64,000 nt of DNA, taken from positions 682,001 to 746,000 of the forward strand of contig NZ_BAABRS010000001.1 of assembly GCF_039545095.1 (NCBI RefSeq), in the 5' to 3' direction. The notes under the pieces are model-generated. The model saw only the letters and a list, made by a program, of their open reading frames with translations. It did no database searches and was not told where the DNA came from. This document shows, piece by piece, positions 55,829-64,000 of this stretch (positions are counted from its first letter, which is position 1; each line of letters starts with the position of its first letter). The translations under genes were made by a program, and so were the position numbers. This DNA is from Fodinibius salicampi (GTDB lineage: Bacteria; Bacteroidota; Rhodothermia; Balneolales; Balneolaceae).

Positions 55829-57640
55829 ATGAATATTAGAAATTGTTCAGTTCTGACTGTTCTTTTTATTGGATTATTTTTTATTCAAACTGTAAATGTG
55901 CAAGGCCAGTCAGGGCAGTGGCAGCCCGCCAATGGACCTCTAATGAGCCAATGGGCAGATGAGGTAAGTCCCCAAAATGCCCTTCCCGAGTATCCTCGGC
56001 CTATGATGGAACGGGAGCACTGGCAAAATCTGAATGGTCTTTGGGATTTTAAGATAACAGGGAAGGACACTGATCACGGGGAGTACAATCAGCAAATTTT
56101 AGTTCCGTATCCGGTGGAGTCGGCCTTATCGGGGATTGGAGAAACCGTAGGTGCTGATAATCGAGTATGGTACCGGCGCACCTTCCAGGTTGAGAATCCC
56201 TATGAAAACGGACGCGTACTACTTCATTTCGGAGCCAGTGACTGGGAGACGGATGCATGGGTAAATGGGGAATATATTGGTAAACACCAGGGAGGATATG
56301 ATCCTTTCACCTTTGACATAACCGATCAGCTGACAAATGGAGAGCAGGAAATTGAAATTACCGTTTGGGATCCGACGGATCTGGGAAGTCAGCCGGTAGG
56401 CAAGCAGACGCATGATCCCCGGAGTATCTGGTATACCGCTGTAACGGGCATTTGGCAAACGGTATGGCTGGAATATGTACCGGAATCCTATATTCAGGAT
56501 CTTAAAATTACTCCTGATATCGATAACAATAGAGTGAAAGTAGAGGTAGAGGGCAAGCATCTGTCAGAGGGACATCAGTTAAGGATAGAAGCCCTGAAGG
56601 AAGGGGAAGTTGCAGGAGTAGCAGAAGGAAATCCGGAACAGGATTTTTTAATCCAGCTGGATGACCCTGAATTATGGTCGCCCGATAATCCTTATTTGTA
56701 TGACCTGGAGGTTAAACTCATAGCAGAAAACGGAGAAGTGGTGGATGAGGTATCCAGTTATTTTGGTATGCGCAAGATCGAAATTGCCCGAGCCGAAGAT
56801 GGACATATGCGATTATTCCTGAATAACGAACCGCTTTTCCAATTGGGTCCCCTGGATCAGGGATGGTGGCCGGATGGATTATATACCGCGCCCACCGATG
56901 AAGCGCTCAAATACGATATTGAGGCGACAAAAAAACTGGGTTATAATATGCTCCGCAAGCATGTGAAGGTGGAGCCGCAGCGCTTCTATTATTGGGCGGA
57001 CAAGCTCGGCATTTTGGTCTGGCAGGATATGCCTAGTGGAGATATGCGTCCCGAACCTATTCCCGAACGTACCAAGGAGTCCGCTAAACAGTTCAAGAAA
57101 GAATATAAGCGAATGATTGATGCCTTCTATAATCATCCATCTATTGTTATGTGGGTTCCATTCAACGAGGGCTGGGGGCAATTTCAAACGGAGGAGATTG
57201 TCAATTGGACCCAAAAGCTTGATCCCACCCGATTGGTTAATAATGCCAGTGGTTGGACCGACCACGGGGTTGGAGATGTCATTGATATGCATGAATATCC
57301 GGGTCCGGACATGCCAGAAACAGAAGACAGTAGGGCCGCCGTGTTAGGTGAATTCGGGGGACAGGCATTGGTTGTTAAGGATCATTTATGGATACAGGAT
57401 TTTAGCCGTGCGCCCAGCCATTATGAGACCTCGCAGTCAGAGTCCAAGCTGCATGATACCTATGATCAGATGATTGAGGAGCTTTATAAGCTCAAGGACA
57501 AGGGGCTTTCTGCTGCCGTCTATACCCAAACCACGGATGTGGAATCAGAAGTCAATGGCCTTATGACTTATGATCGAGAGATTATCAAATTTGATGTTGC
57601 GCACATGCAGGAAATTCACAAGTCACTAATCGAGGAATGA
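55829..57640 (+). CDS. Secreted glycoside hydrolase family 2 enzyme (beta-galactosidase-like)
   Basis: 603 residues. Signal peptide (TVLFIGLFFIQTVNVQGQ). GH2 sugar-binding domain NLNGLWDFKITG and VWYRRTFQVE, Ig-like domain in the middle, and a TIM barrel whose acid/base Glu is in WVPFNEGWGQFQ (about residue 448) and nucleophile Glu in AVLGEFGGQAL (about 509). Shorter than LacZ (1,024) and lacks the later C-terminal domains. May be a beta-galactosidase or beta-glucuronidase; cannot tell. First of four secreted enzyme genes with gaps of 8 and 23 bp and an overlap. Confidence 0.9.
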   Translation: MNIRNCSVLTVLFIGLFFIQTVNVQGQSGQWQPANGPLMSQWADEVSPQNALPEYPRPMMEREHWQNLNGLWDFKITGKDTDHGEYNQQILVPYPVESALSGIGETVGADNRVWYRRTFQVENPYENGRVLLHFGASDWETDAWVNGEYIGKHQGGYDPFTFDITDQLTNGEQEIEITVWDPTDLGSQPVGKQTHDPRSIWYTAVTGIWQTVWLEYVPESYIQDLKITPDIDNNRVKVEVEGKHLSEGHQLRIEALKEGEVAGVAEGNPEQDFLIQLDDPELWSPDNPYLYDLEVKLIAENGEVVDEVSSYFGMRKIEIARAEDGHMRLFLNNEPLFQLGPLDQGWWPDGLYTAPTDEALKYDIEATKKLGYNMLRKHVKVEPQRFYYWADKLGILVWQDMPSGDMRPEPIPERTKESAKQFKKEYKRMIDAFYNHPSIVMWVPFNEGWGQFQTEEIVNWTQKLDPTRLVNNASGWTDHGVGDVIDMHEYPGPDMPETEDSRAAVLGEFGGQALVVKDHLWIQDFSRAPSHYETSQSESKLHDTYDQMIEELYKLKDKGLSAAVYTQTTDVESEVNGLMTYDREIIKFDVAHMQEIHKSLIEE

Positions 57641-57648
57641 CCTAAAAG

Positions 57649-59004
57649 GTGAAACTTATCTCTATATTTATAAACGTACTCTCCAGAATAGTCCTTATCC
57701 TGATTATTGCTTTCACCATTAGCTGGTCCGCTAATACAGCGGTTGCACAATCGGAAGAAACTCTTTCAGGCAATACTGAAATCATTCCGGTAGCAGAAGG
57801 ATGGGCCCGTAACTCTATAAATACCGTTATTTTTCGGACAAATAGTGTTACTACCTTTCAAAATAAGCAATATACCGCTTTCTATGATTCCGACGGAAAT
57901 GTAATGGCTGCCAAAAGAGAACGTGGAAAGAAAGAGTGGGAAATCAATAAAACGGGACTTCAGGCTGATGTGGAAGATGCCCATAATTCTATCAGTATTG
58001 CTGTAGACGGGAATGGCTTGTTGCATCTTTCATGGGGAATGCATGGGCAAGAGATCCTCTATGCACAGGGGAAAAAGCCGGGTAGCCTGGAGTTTGATCG
58101 TCAACCCACTATGACGGGAAAAAATGAGGAGGCGGTAACCTATCCACAATTTTATCGATTACCAGATGGGGATCTCCTTTTTATGTACCGTGAGGGTAGT
58201 TCCGGGCGGGGAAATGTAATGGTCAACCGCTATAATATTGAAGATAAGGAGTGGAAGGCCATACAACATCCCCTGATTGATGGCGAAGGTGAGCGAAATG
58301 CCTATGTAAATGGAATAGCTATAGATGAAAAAGGCGGTTGGCATCTATCCTGGACTTGGAGAGAAAGCTGGGATGTAGCCACGAATCACGATATCATGTA
58401 TGCTTATTCACCAGATGAAGGCAACAGTTGGGAGACGTCAAAAGGAGAAAGGTATGTGTTACCAATAACCTTGGATAATGCTGAAATTGCATATAAAATT
58501 CCGCAGGGAAGCGAGTTAATTAACCAAACCTCTATGACTGTAAATAGTGAAGGTAATCCGGTTATAGCTTCGTATTGGAAAGGCCAGAACGATGATGCCC
58601 CCCAGTTTTATGTGGTATGGAATAACGGAGAGGAGTGGAAGAAAGAAAAAGTAGGAAACCGCACACTCGACTTTTCGCTAAGTGGAGGAGGGACCAAGCG
58701 TATACCTATTTCTCGTCCCCAGATTATAGCTGGAGAAAAGGGAAAAGTGCACCTTATTTTTAGGGATTTTGAGAGAGGAGGCGGGATTTCTATTGCTGCC
58801 TCAGAGGGTTCGGACTACAGTAAGTGGAGTGTTAATGATATCTATCAGGAATCAGTAGGACTTTGGGAACCAACTTTGGATTCACAAGCCTGGAAAAAGC
58901 ATCGCGAGCTATATCTCTTTGTACAAAATGTAGGTCAGGGGGATGGGGAAACGCTGGAAGACATTGCTCCCCAGGAAATCTTTCTATTAAAATGGAGACC
59001 ATAA
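57649..59004 (+). CDS. BNR_4 beta-propeller secreted protein, possible polysaccharide lyase
   Basis: 451 residues, start GTG 57649 (MKLISIFINVLSRIVL), 8 bp after the GH2 stop. Signal sequence to about residue 33. Propeller of BNR_4 type: VEDAHNSISIAVDGNGLLHL (about residue 104), VNRYNIEDKEWKAIQ, HLSWTWRESWDVATNHDIMY. Known: this fold includes polysaccharide lyase families PL24/25 and PL42 (rhamnose-glucuronate lyases). Two His sit at the positions where such lyases have catalytic residues, but I cannot assign one family. Its place between GH2 and GH16 argues for a role in glycan breakdown. Confidence 0.75.
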   Translation: MKLISIFINVLSRIVLILIIAFTISWSANTAVAQSEETLSGNTEIIPVAEGWARNSINTVIFRTNSVTTFQNKQYTAFYDSDGNVMAAKRERGKKEWEINKTGLQADVEDAHNSISIAVDGNGLLHLSWGMHGQEILYAQGKKPGSLEFDRQPTMTGKNEEAVTYPQFYRLPDGDLLFMYREGSSGRGNVMVNRYNIEDKEWKAIQHPLIDGEGERNAYVNGIAIDEKGGWHLSWTWRESWDVATNHDIMYAYSPDEGNSWETSKGERYVLPITLDNAEIAYKIPQGSELINQTSMTVNSEGNPVIASYWKGQNDDAPQFYVVWNNGEEWKKEKVGNRTLDFSLSGGGTKRIPISRPQIIAGEKGKVHLIFRDFERGGGISIAASEGSDYSKWSVNDIYQESVGLWEPTLDSQAWKKHRELYLFVQNVGQGDGETLEDIAPQEIFLLKWRP

Positions 59005-59027
59005 CTTTTTGAAAATTTGAGATTAAT

Positions 59028-59909
59028 ATGGGAGCATCAAAATGGATTATTCTAGTTGTATGTTTGAGTTTTGTCGCCTGTAGCGGCAACCAGGAATCAT
59101 CAAAGGGAGAGGAAGAATTAGAGCCTGAAGCTATTGACGGATACACTTTGGTCTGGCATGACGAATTTAACGAAGGCAACAAGCCCGATACTTCTAACTG
59201 GGGCTATGAGCACGGATTTGTTAGAAATAATGAGCTTCAGTGGTATCAGCAGGATAATGCTACTATTGAGGATGGCCGCTTGGTTATTGAAGGAAGGAGA
59301 GAGCGTGTTGAAAATAGCTTCTATGATTCTACAAGTGACGATTGGAGAAGAAGCAGACCTTATGCAGGATATACCTCGTCCAGTATTAACACCCGCGGGA
59401 AACAAGAATTTCAATTTGGACTTTTTAAAATTCAGGCCAGAATTGATACTGCCAAAGGAATGTGGCCGGCCATATGGACCTTGGGAACTCATCCCGAAAG
59501 AGGTTGGCCGGCAAATGGTGAGATAGATGTTATGGAGTTTTACCGAAGCGAGGGGGAACCGGTGATCCTTGCAAATGCAGCATGGACTGATGGGAATAAT
59601 CAGCCTGTTTGGGACGAAGGGAAAGTATCTTTTGAACATTTTCTAAATCAGGACCCGGATTGGCCGGAAAAATTTCATGTTTGGAAAATGGATTGGACGC
59701 AAGACTACATAAAGTTATACTTGGATGATGAATTGATAAATGAAATAGATTTGAGCAAAACAGAAAATCCGGATGGATTCAATCCCTTCCATCAGCCCCA
59801 TTATATTTTGTTAAATCTGGCCATTGGCTCAAATGGAGGGAATCCTTCTGATACCCAGTTTCCAAAACGCTATGAAATAGACTACGTAAGGATATATCAA
59901 AAAGAATGA
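59028..59909 (+). CDS. Glycoside hydrolase family 16 lipoprotein
   Basis: 293 residues. Lipoprotein signal ending SFVACSGN. The GH16 jelly roll is clear, with catalytic GEIDVMEFY (about residue 164, motif ExDxxE) and conserved MWPAIWTLG, FHVWKMDWTQDYIKLYLDDE. Subgroup GH16_3-like (laminarinase or beta-1,3-galactanase). It cuts internal beta-1,3 bonds; the exact glycan is unknown. The last four bases (ATGA) overlap the GH30 start. Confidence 0.93.
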   Translation: MGASKWIILVVCLSFVACSGNQESSKGEEELEPEAIDGYTLVWHDEFNEGNKPDTSNWGYEHGFVRNNELQWYQQDNATIEDGRLVIEGRRERVENSFYDSTSDDWRRSRPYAGYTSSSINTRGKQEFQFGLFKIQARIDTAKGMWPAIWTLGTHPERGWPANGEIDVMEFYRSEGEPVILANAAWTDGNNQPVWDEGKVSFEHFLNQDPDWPEKFHVWKMDWTQDYIKLYLDDELINEIDLSKTENPDGFNPFHQPHYILLNLAIGSNGGNPSDTQFPKRYEIDYVRIYQKE

Positions 59910-61480
59910 ATATTAAATTTACCTATTTAATTCTGCTACCGGTCGTATTGTTTGCCTGCCAGTCCATTAAAGTCGATGAGGCTAATAATGACCCGGAACC
60001 ATTGGAGTTGACCATAAATTTTGAGGACAAGAAGCAAGAGATCGAGGGATTTGGGGCCTCCGATGCCTGGAGCGTGCAGTTTGTGGGAAAGAATTGGCCA
60101 GTGGATAAACGGGAACAAATCGCCGATTACCTGTTCAGCACAGCTACTGATACCGAAGGGAATCCGGAAGGCATTGGCCTTTCGATGTGGCGATTTAATA
60201 TAGGGGCTGGTAGCGCCCGGCAGGGAGAAGAAAGTGGTATAGATGATCCCTGGAGACGGGCGGAAAGTTTTTTGACGGCCGACAGCACCTACGACTGGAG
60301 TAAACAGCAGGGCCAACAATGGTTTATGAATGCAGCCAGTGACCGTGGAGTGGAGAAGTTCATTGGCTTTGTAAACAGTCCACCGGTACTCCTTACCCAA
60401 AATGGTAAAGCCTTTGGCGATGGCAGCGGACAAGCCAACATCATTCCGGAGTATTCTGACGAATTTGCGGATTACCTGTCAAAAATTGCCCGGTATTTTA
60501 ACGATCAGGGAACGCCGTTTACCTATATTAGCCCCGTAAATGAACCGCAGTGGGACTGGTCTCAGGATAACGGGCAGGAAGGCTCTCCTTACCAAAACGA
60601 ACAAATTTCGGGTGTAGTAAAAGCTCTTGATCAGAAGATCCAGGAATATGGATTGGATAGCAAAATTGAGATACCGGAAACTGCACAAATTGATTTTTTA
60701 TACGATGGCGATCTTTCCGGCAGAAGCCATCAGGCCGAATACTTTTTTGGACCGGAAAGTGAAGTTAAAGATCTGCCGACTGTGGCCCGGAAAATGGCGG
60801 CTCACAGCTATTTTACCACCTGGCCAGTCAGTGAGATGATTGATCAGCGCAGGCAGGTTAGAGAAAGTATACAGAATACGGATATCCCCATTACATACAC
60901 GATGTCCGAGTACTGCATCCTGGCCGATAACGAAGAGATACAAGGTAATGGTCGGGATCTGGGAATGGATCCGGCCTTGTATGTGGCCCGCGTGCTGCAT
61001 TTTGATATGACCATCGCTAATGCCACTTCCTGGCAGTGGTGGTTGGCTATAAGCCCCTATGATTATAAAGATGGTCTGGTCTACATCGATAAAAACACTC
61101 AGAACGGTACGGTTTCAGATTCCAAGCTGCTTTGGGGACTGGGGAACTACAGTCGCTTTATTCGACCCGGGGCCGTTCGGCTGGGAATTTTCCGATCCGA
61201 TAACGCAAGCCCTGAGGAGGCTGCACAGCAGCTAATGGCCTCCGCTTATGTCCATGAAGAGCAAGGTACCCTTACAGTGGTAGTGGTGAACTATGGGCAT
61301 GCAGACCAAAGGGTGAGTGTGAGCGGCACGAATGTAGAAGACTATAATCTGTCGGATTTTGAATCTTACCTTACTTCCGGAAAAATGGATCTTCGGAAAC
61401 AAGAGCCGGTAGCTCAAGATGAATCGGTGATCATACCCGCCCGATCCATTATGACACTGCAGGCCAATATTGAAAACTAG
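59906..61480 (+). CDS. Glycoside hydrolase family 30 lipoprotein
   Basis: 524 residues, lipoprotein signal ending VLFACQS. (beta/alpha)8 barrel with side beta domain. IEGFGASDAWSVQFVG at the start of the barrel, acid/base Glu in SPVNEPQWDWS (about residue 212) and nucleophile Glu in TMSEYCILAD (about 332) are as in GH30. GFVNSPPVLLTQNGKAFGDG resembles GH30_5, whose members are endo-beta-1,6-galactanases, so galactan is a reasonable but unproven substrate. Overlaps GH16 by 4 bp. Confidence 0.9.
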   Translation: MNIKFTYLILLPVVLFACQSIKVDEANNDPEPLELTINFEDKKQEIEGFGASDAWSVQFVGKNWPVDKREQIADYLFSTATDTEGNPEGIGLSMWRFNIGAGSARQGEESGIDDPWRRAESFLTADSTYDWSKQQGQQWFMNAASDRGVEKFIGFVNSPPVLLTQNGKAFGDGSGQANIIPEYSDEFADYLSKIARYFNDQGTPFTYISPVNEPQWDWSQDNGQEGSPYQNEQISGVVKALDQKIQEYGLDSKIEIPETAQIDFLYDGDLSGRSHQAEYFFGPESEVKDLPTVARKMAAHSYFTTWPVSEMIDQRRQVRESIQNTDIPITYTMSEYCILADNEEIQGNGRDLGMDPALYVARVLHFDMTIANATSWQWWLAISPYDYKDGLVYIDKNTQNGTVSDSKLLWGLGNYSRFIRPGAVRLGIFRSDNASPEEAAQQLMASAYVHEEQGTLTVVVVNYGHADQRVSVSGTNVEDYNLSDFESYLTSGKMDLRKQEPVAQDESVIIPARSIMTLQANIEN

Positions 61481-61552
61481 TCTTTTGTAAGAAAAGTAAT
61501 CCATGGTTACGTCTCAGCGATCAGATCCAGTATTCAAAATTAGGTTACGGTT

Positions 61553-62182
61553 ATGACTCAAAAAAATTTACAAAGTAAACTATTACCTGCAGTCACTCTT
61601 TCGGATGCAGATTCCGCTCTTAAGATAGCTGAAGCTTTACTCAAAGGTGGTCTTAATGTCATGGAAGTTACCTTTCGTACTGAAGCAACGGCACCAGCTA
61701 TCTCTGCAATAGTCCAGGAATTTCCTGAAATGCAGATTGGAGCGGGAACTATCCTTTCACCAGATCAATTGGCCGTGGCCAGAGACGCCGGTGCACAATT
61801 TGGGTTATCGCCGGGATTTAGTAATCCGGTAACTAAAAAAGCTAAGGAGCTGGATTTTCCATTCATTCCTGGTGTTATGACTCCCACGGATATAGAAACA
61901 GCACTGAATGCTGGTTATAAAACACTAAAACTTTTTCCCGCATCTGATATGGGTGGGATTAATTATATCAACAGTTTGGCAGGTCCCTATCAGCATACCG
62001 GAATCAGATTTTTAACGATGGGAGGTATAAATGAAACTAATCTGGACTCCTACCTCAAACACGAGATGGTTATTTCGGCGGGAGGATCATGGCTATGTCC
62101 CACAGACTTAATTCAACAGAAAAAGTTTGATGAAATTACTGCAGTAGCACGAAAATCAGTCAAACTGGCAAATAATATTTGA
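61553..62182 (+). CDS. eda: KDPG/KDPGal aldolase (2-dehydro-3-deoxy-6-phosphogluconate/galactonate aldolase)
   Basis: 209 residues. Class I aldolase with Schiff-base lysine in YKTLKLFPASD (about residue 126) and the catalytic Glu in GLNVMEVTFRTEA (about 38). GAGTILSPDQLAVARDAGAQ is also conserved. Splits 2-keto-3-deoxy-6-phosphogluconate or galactonate to pyruvate and glyceraldehyde-3-phosphate. With a GntP-type transporter and a KDGal kinase (DgoK) next to it, a DeLey-Doudoroff-type galactonate route is likely. Follows the GH30 gene by 72 bp. Confidence 0.92.
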   Translation: MTQKNLQSKLLPAVTLSDADSALKIAEALLKGGLNVMEVTFRTEATAPAISAIVQEFPEMQIGAGTILSPDQLAVARDAGAQFGLSPGFSNPVTKKAKELDFPFIPGVMTPTDIETALNAGYKTLKLFPASDMGGINYINSLAGPYQHTGIRFLTMGGINETNLDSYLKHEMVISAGGSWLCPTDLIQQKKFDEITAVARKSVKLANNI

Positions 62183-62192
62183 GGGCTTTCAC

Positions 62193-62277
62193 CTGTCATT
62201 GCGATCCGCCGGTGGAGAAGCAATCTCCTGATTTAAACCTCAAAAAGGAGATCGCAGTACTCCTTTCGCGATGACAG
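62193..62277. repeat. Small inverted-repeat element, 'cattgcga' type
   Basis: Terminal inverted repeats CTGTCATTGCGA (62193-62204) and TCGCGATGACAG (62266-62277) match at 11 of 12. Inside, GCAATCTCCT and AGGAGATCGC form a second stem. The motif with CATTGCGA ... GAAGCAATCTC is known from dispersed palindromic repeats in many Bacteroidota and other genomes. It lies between convergent eda and gntP and may also help end transcription, with GGTTT/AAACC near 62281-62293. Confidence 0.75.
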
Positions 62278-62349
62278 TTTGGTTTTGCAAACCCTCTATT
62301 CAGTATATTTACTGTCATATTTTTTTAAAAAATCGCTAACTGTAAACTA

Positions 62350-63720
62350 TTATACCACGATATAATAGAGTAGCAGGGCCATTGCAAAACCGACAACCGA
62401 GATAATAGTCTCCATTACCGTCCATGATCGAAGGGTTTGTTTTTCCGTTAATCCCAGGTATTTATTAACTAACCAAAAGCCGCTGTCATTTACGTGCGAC
62501 ATAATGGTTGAACCTGCTGCTATAGCAATTACGATTAACGCCTTTTCTGGTGATGACATATCAAACTCACTGATTATAGGAGCGACCATCCCGGCAGAAG
62601 TGACCATTGCTACAGTAGCGGATCCCTGGGTAATACGAATTACTACGGCTAAAATATAGGCTAGGACAATAGGTGCTACCTGGTAGGCTAAAATAGTTTG
62701 AGCCAGTGCTTCCCCAACACCACTGTCAATAAGAATTTCCTTGAATACGCCTCCGGCACCGGTTACTAGAATAATCAAGCCGGCCGGGGCAAGTGCTTTA
62801 TCCGAAAACTTGAGCACCTCCTTGCCAGTAAATCCTTTTTTATATCCCAGAAAGTATGCCGCCACAAGCGTTGCAATAATCAAGGCAATAAAGGGATGAC
62901 CTAAAAACTGGATGAGATTCAATAAAAAGTACTCTCCGGCTATAACTCCAGAGGACTGAAGGGTATCAAATATTGTTGCATTTACGATTAAAAAGAGGGG
63001 AAGGAGAATAACAATGAGGATAATATAGAAATCCCATCTGTTTTCTAAATCAGGTTCTTTGGTCTTAGCTGTTTCACTGAAGTCAGGAGGAGCTACATCT
63101 ATTTTATTGCCAATATACTTCCCAAATATTGGGCCCGCTAAAATGGCTGCAGGGATACCAGCCGCAAAACCAAAAATGATGACCCAGCCAAGAGAAACGC
63201 CGATGATTTCTGCCACTGCTGTAGGACCAGGTGTAGGAGGAATAAAGGCATGAGTTACGGCAAGCCCCGCCAAAAGGGGAATAGCATAAAATAAAGTAGA
63301 TTTTTTAGATTTTCGGGCCAGGGCATAGACAATGGGTACAAGTATAATGAATCCAACATCCAGAAACACCGGAATGGAAATGATAAAGCCAGTAAGGGTA
63401 AGTCCCCATGAGGTGCGTTCTGTACCAAAAATTTGTACAATATTTCGGGCTAATGCTTCGGCTCCACCGGATACTTCAAGCAGTTTCCCAATAATGGAAC
63501 CAAGACCTACAATGATAGCAATAAAGCCTAAAATACCGCCCATCCCTTCCTGTATACTGTCCAGAACTCCCTGGAAGTCCATACCGGCCCCCAAGCCTAC
63601 AAATGCGCTGACAATGAGAAGAGAGATAAAAGCATGAATTTTAAGCCTCATTACTAAAACAAGCAGAATTACAATAGCAATGAGAGTAATAAGTAGTAAA
63701 TAAAGCGGTTCCCCTATCAT
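62350..63720 (-). CDS. GntP-family gluconate/sugar-acid transporter
   Basis: 456 residues, about 12-14 membrane segments, the normal length for GntP permeases. Conserved segments include FIPPTPGPTAVAEIIGVSLG (about residue 160-179), a helix-breaker characteristic of this family, and GSATVAMVTSAGMVAPI and MSHVNDSGFWLVNKYLG. Moves sugar acids such as gluconate or galactonate with protons. With the kinase and aldolase it forms an uptake-and-breakdown set. Confidence 0.94.
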   Translation of the reverse strand: MIGEPLYLLLITLIAIVILLVLVMRLKIHAFISLLIVSAFVGLGAGMDFQGVLDSIQEGMGGILGFIAIIVGLGSIIGKLLEVSGGAEALARNIVQIFGTERTSWGLTLTGFIISIPVFLDVGFIILVPIVYALARKSKKSTLFYAIPLLAGLAVTHAFIPPTPGPTAVAEIIGVSLGWVIIFGFAAGIPAAILAGPIFGKYIGNKIDVAPPDFSETAKTKEPDLENRWDFYIILIVILLPLFLIVNATIFDTLQSSGVIAGEYFLLNLIQFLGHPFIALIIATLVAAYFLGYKKGFTGKEVLKFSDKALAPAGLIILVTGAGGVFKEILIDSGVGEALAQTILAYQVAPIVLAYILAVVIRITQGSATVAMVTSAGMVAPIISEFDMSSPEKALIVIAIAAGSTIMSHVNDSGFWLVNKYLGLTEKQTLRSWTVMETIISVVGFAMALLLYYIVV

Positions 63721-63730
63721 AGTGATTCGT

Positions 63731-64000
63731 TTAGTCGTTTATCATTTGATTTAGAATAATACGCTGACCGGCCGAAGTGATATCTTCCTGTGGATTTAAC
63801 TCCGGTATTATATAATCTAGTCCCAACACATCCAGTGCTGTTTTATAATAGAGCGTTAGTTGGCTGTCGCCCCATAGAACAATATTTTCAGTCTGACTAA
63901 TACACAGTTCATTTAGTTCTGTCCCGATGAGCAGGCCGCTCAGAAAGTCGTAATTATCAGTTGGTTCTGAGCTGTTGAGAAGATCATTTGCCCGGATCGT
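63731..64000 (-). CDS. dgoK: 2-dehydro-3-deoxygalactonokinase, C-terminal end (partial)
   Basis: 90 codons, cut at the right edge. The frame reads NDYDFLSGLLIGTELNEL-like (DFLSGLLIGTEL), NIVLWGDSQLTLYYKTALDV and ends ILNQMIND before TAA 63731-63733. DFLSGLLIGTEL is diagnostic of the DgoK C-terminus. Phosphorylates 2-keto-3-deoxygalactonate to the substrate of the aldolase at 61.5 kb. Upstream of gntP in transcript order, 10 bp before its start. Confidence 0.85.
   Translation of the reverse strand, partial: TIRANDLLNSSEPTDNYDFLSGLLIGTELNELCISQTENIVLWGDSQLTLYYKTALDVLGLDYIIPELNPQEDITSAGQRIILNQMIND

Noticed and set aside
1-64000. CRISPR arrays, phage or complete insertion sequences
   Set aside because: No regularly spaced repeat array and no intact transposase or phage genes were seen.

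Overview
The window looks like chromosome from a Bacteroidota/Balneolota-type bacterium (Balneola/Fodinibius-like, probably halophilic or marine). This is inferred from the abundance of signal-peptide II lipoproteins, a 6-bladed beta-propeller lipoprotein, a DUF5916 outer-membrane protein, two-component 'reg_prop' sensors, acidic proteins and moderate GC. No rRNA, CRISPR array, complete transposon or prophage was seen. One tRNA (Val, GAC) is present.

Layout. 0-2.3 kb: end of an amidohydrolase pair and a beta-carbonic anhydrase. 2.4-5.1 kb: a decayed stretch with a deleted dehydrogenase pseudogene and a beta-propeller lipoprotein gene flanked by two copies of an attC-like repeat. 5.1-7.2 kb: a carboxypeptidase-regulatory-like protein, a phosphotriesterase-family lipoprotein and a small unknown. 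7.4-10.6 kb: a compact four-gene membrane module (polytopic His-rich protein, FixH/YtkA-like lipoprotein, NosR/CcoG-like polyferredoxin, periplasmic anchored protein) whose function I cannot name. 10.7-12.5 kb: glutamine-dependent NAD synthetase. 12.6-18.1 kb: a gene graveyard with a truncated beta-lactamase, an ECF sigma factor broken by one stop codon, its DGPF partner, a 5'-truncated gene joined to a 3' fragment of the beta-propeller gene, a third attC-like hairpin and a truncated integron-integrase-like gene. Together these suggest the remains of an integron.

18-25 kb: NYN-LOTUS protein, then the phosphate operon pstSCAB-phoU-porin behind a good Pho-box-like direct repeat. 25-35 kb: TrmH-family methyltransferase, chemoreceptor, TonB-C protein, aldo/keto reductase, DUF5916 protein, second NYN protein, M3 peptidase and tRNA-Val. 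35-37.7 kb: nusB, a metallophosphatase and ychF. 37.8-41.9 kb (minus strand): deoC, a full aldehyde dehydrogenase, a catalytically dead half-length ALDH that matches the second domain of ALDH16, and a SPOR lipoprotein. This appears to be an ALDH16 enzyme split into two genes. 42-49 kb: three sensor kinases in a row, two sharing an unusual, nearly identical kinase core. 49.4-50.2 kb: endonuclease IV.

50.5-64 kb is a carbohydrate-use region: xylB-xylA-galM-lacI, then a secreted GH2, BNR_4 propeller protein, GH16 and GH30 run, then KDPG/KDPGal aldolase, a GntP-type transporter and a partial 2-dehydro-3-deoxygalactonokinase. Secreted enzymes probably cut a beta-linked plant or algal glycan (a beta-galactan or arabinogalactan is one reading). 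Xylose goes through xylulose-5-phosphate, and a sugar acid goes through KDGal kinase and aldolase to pyruvate and a triose phosphate.
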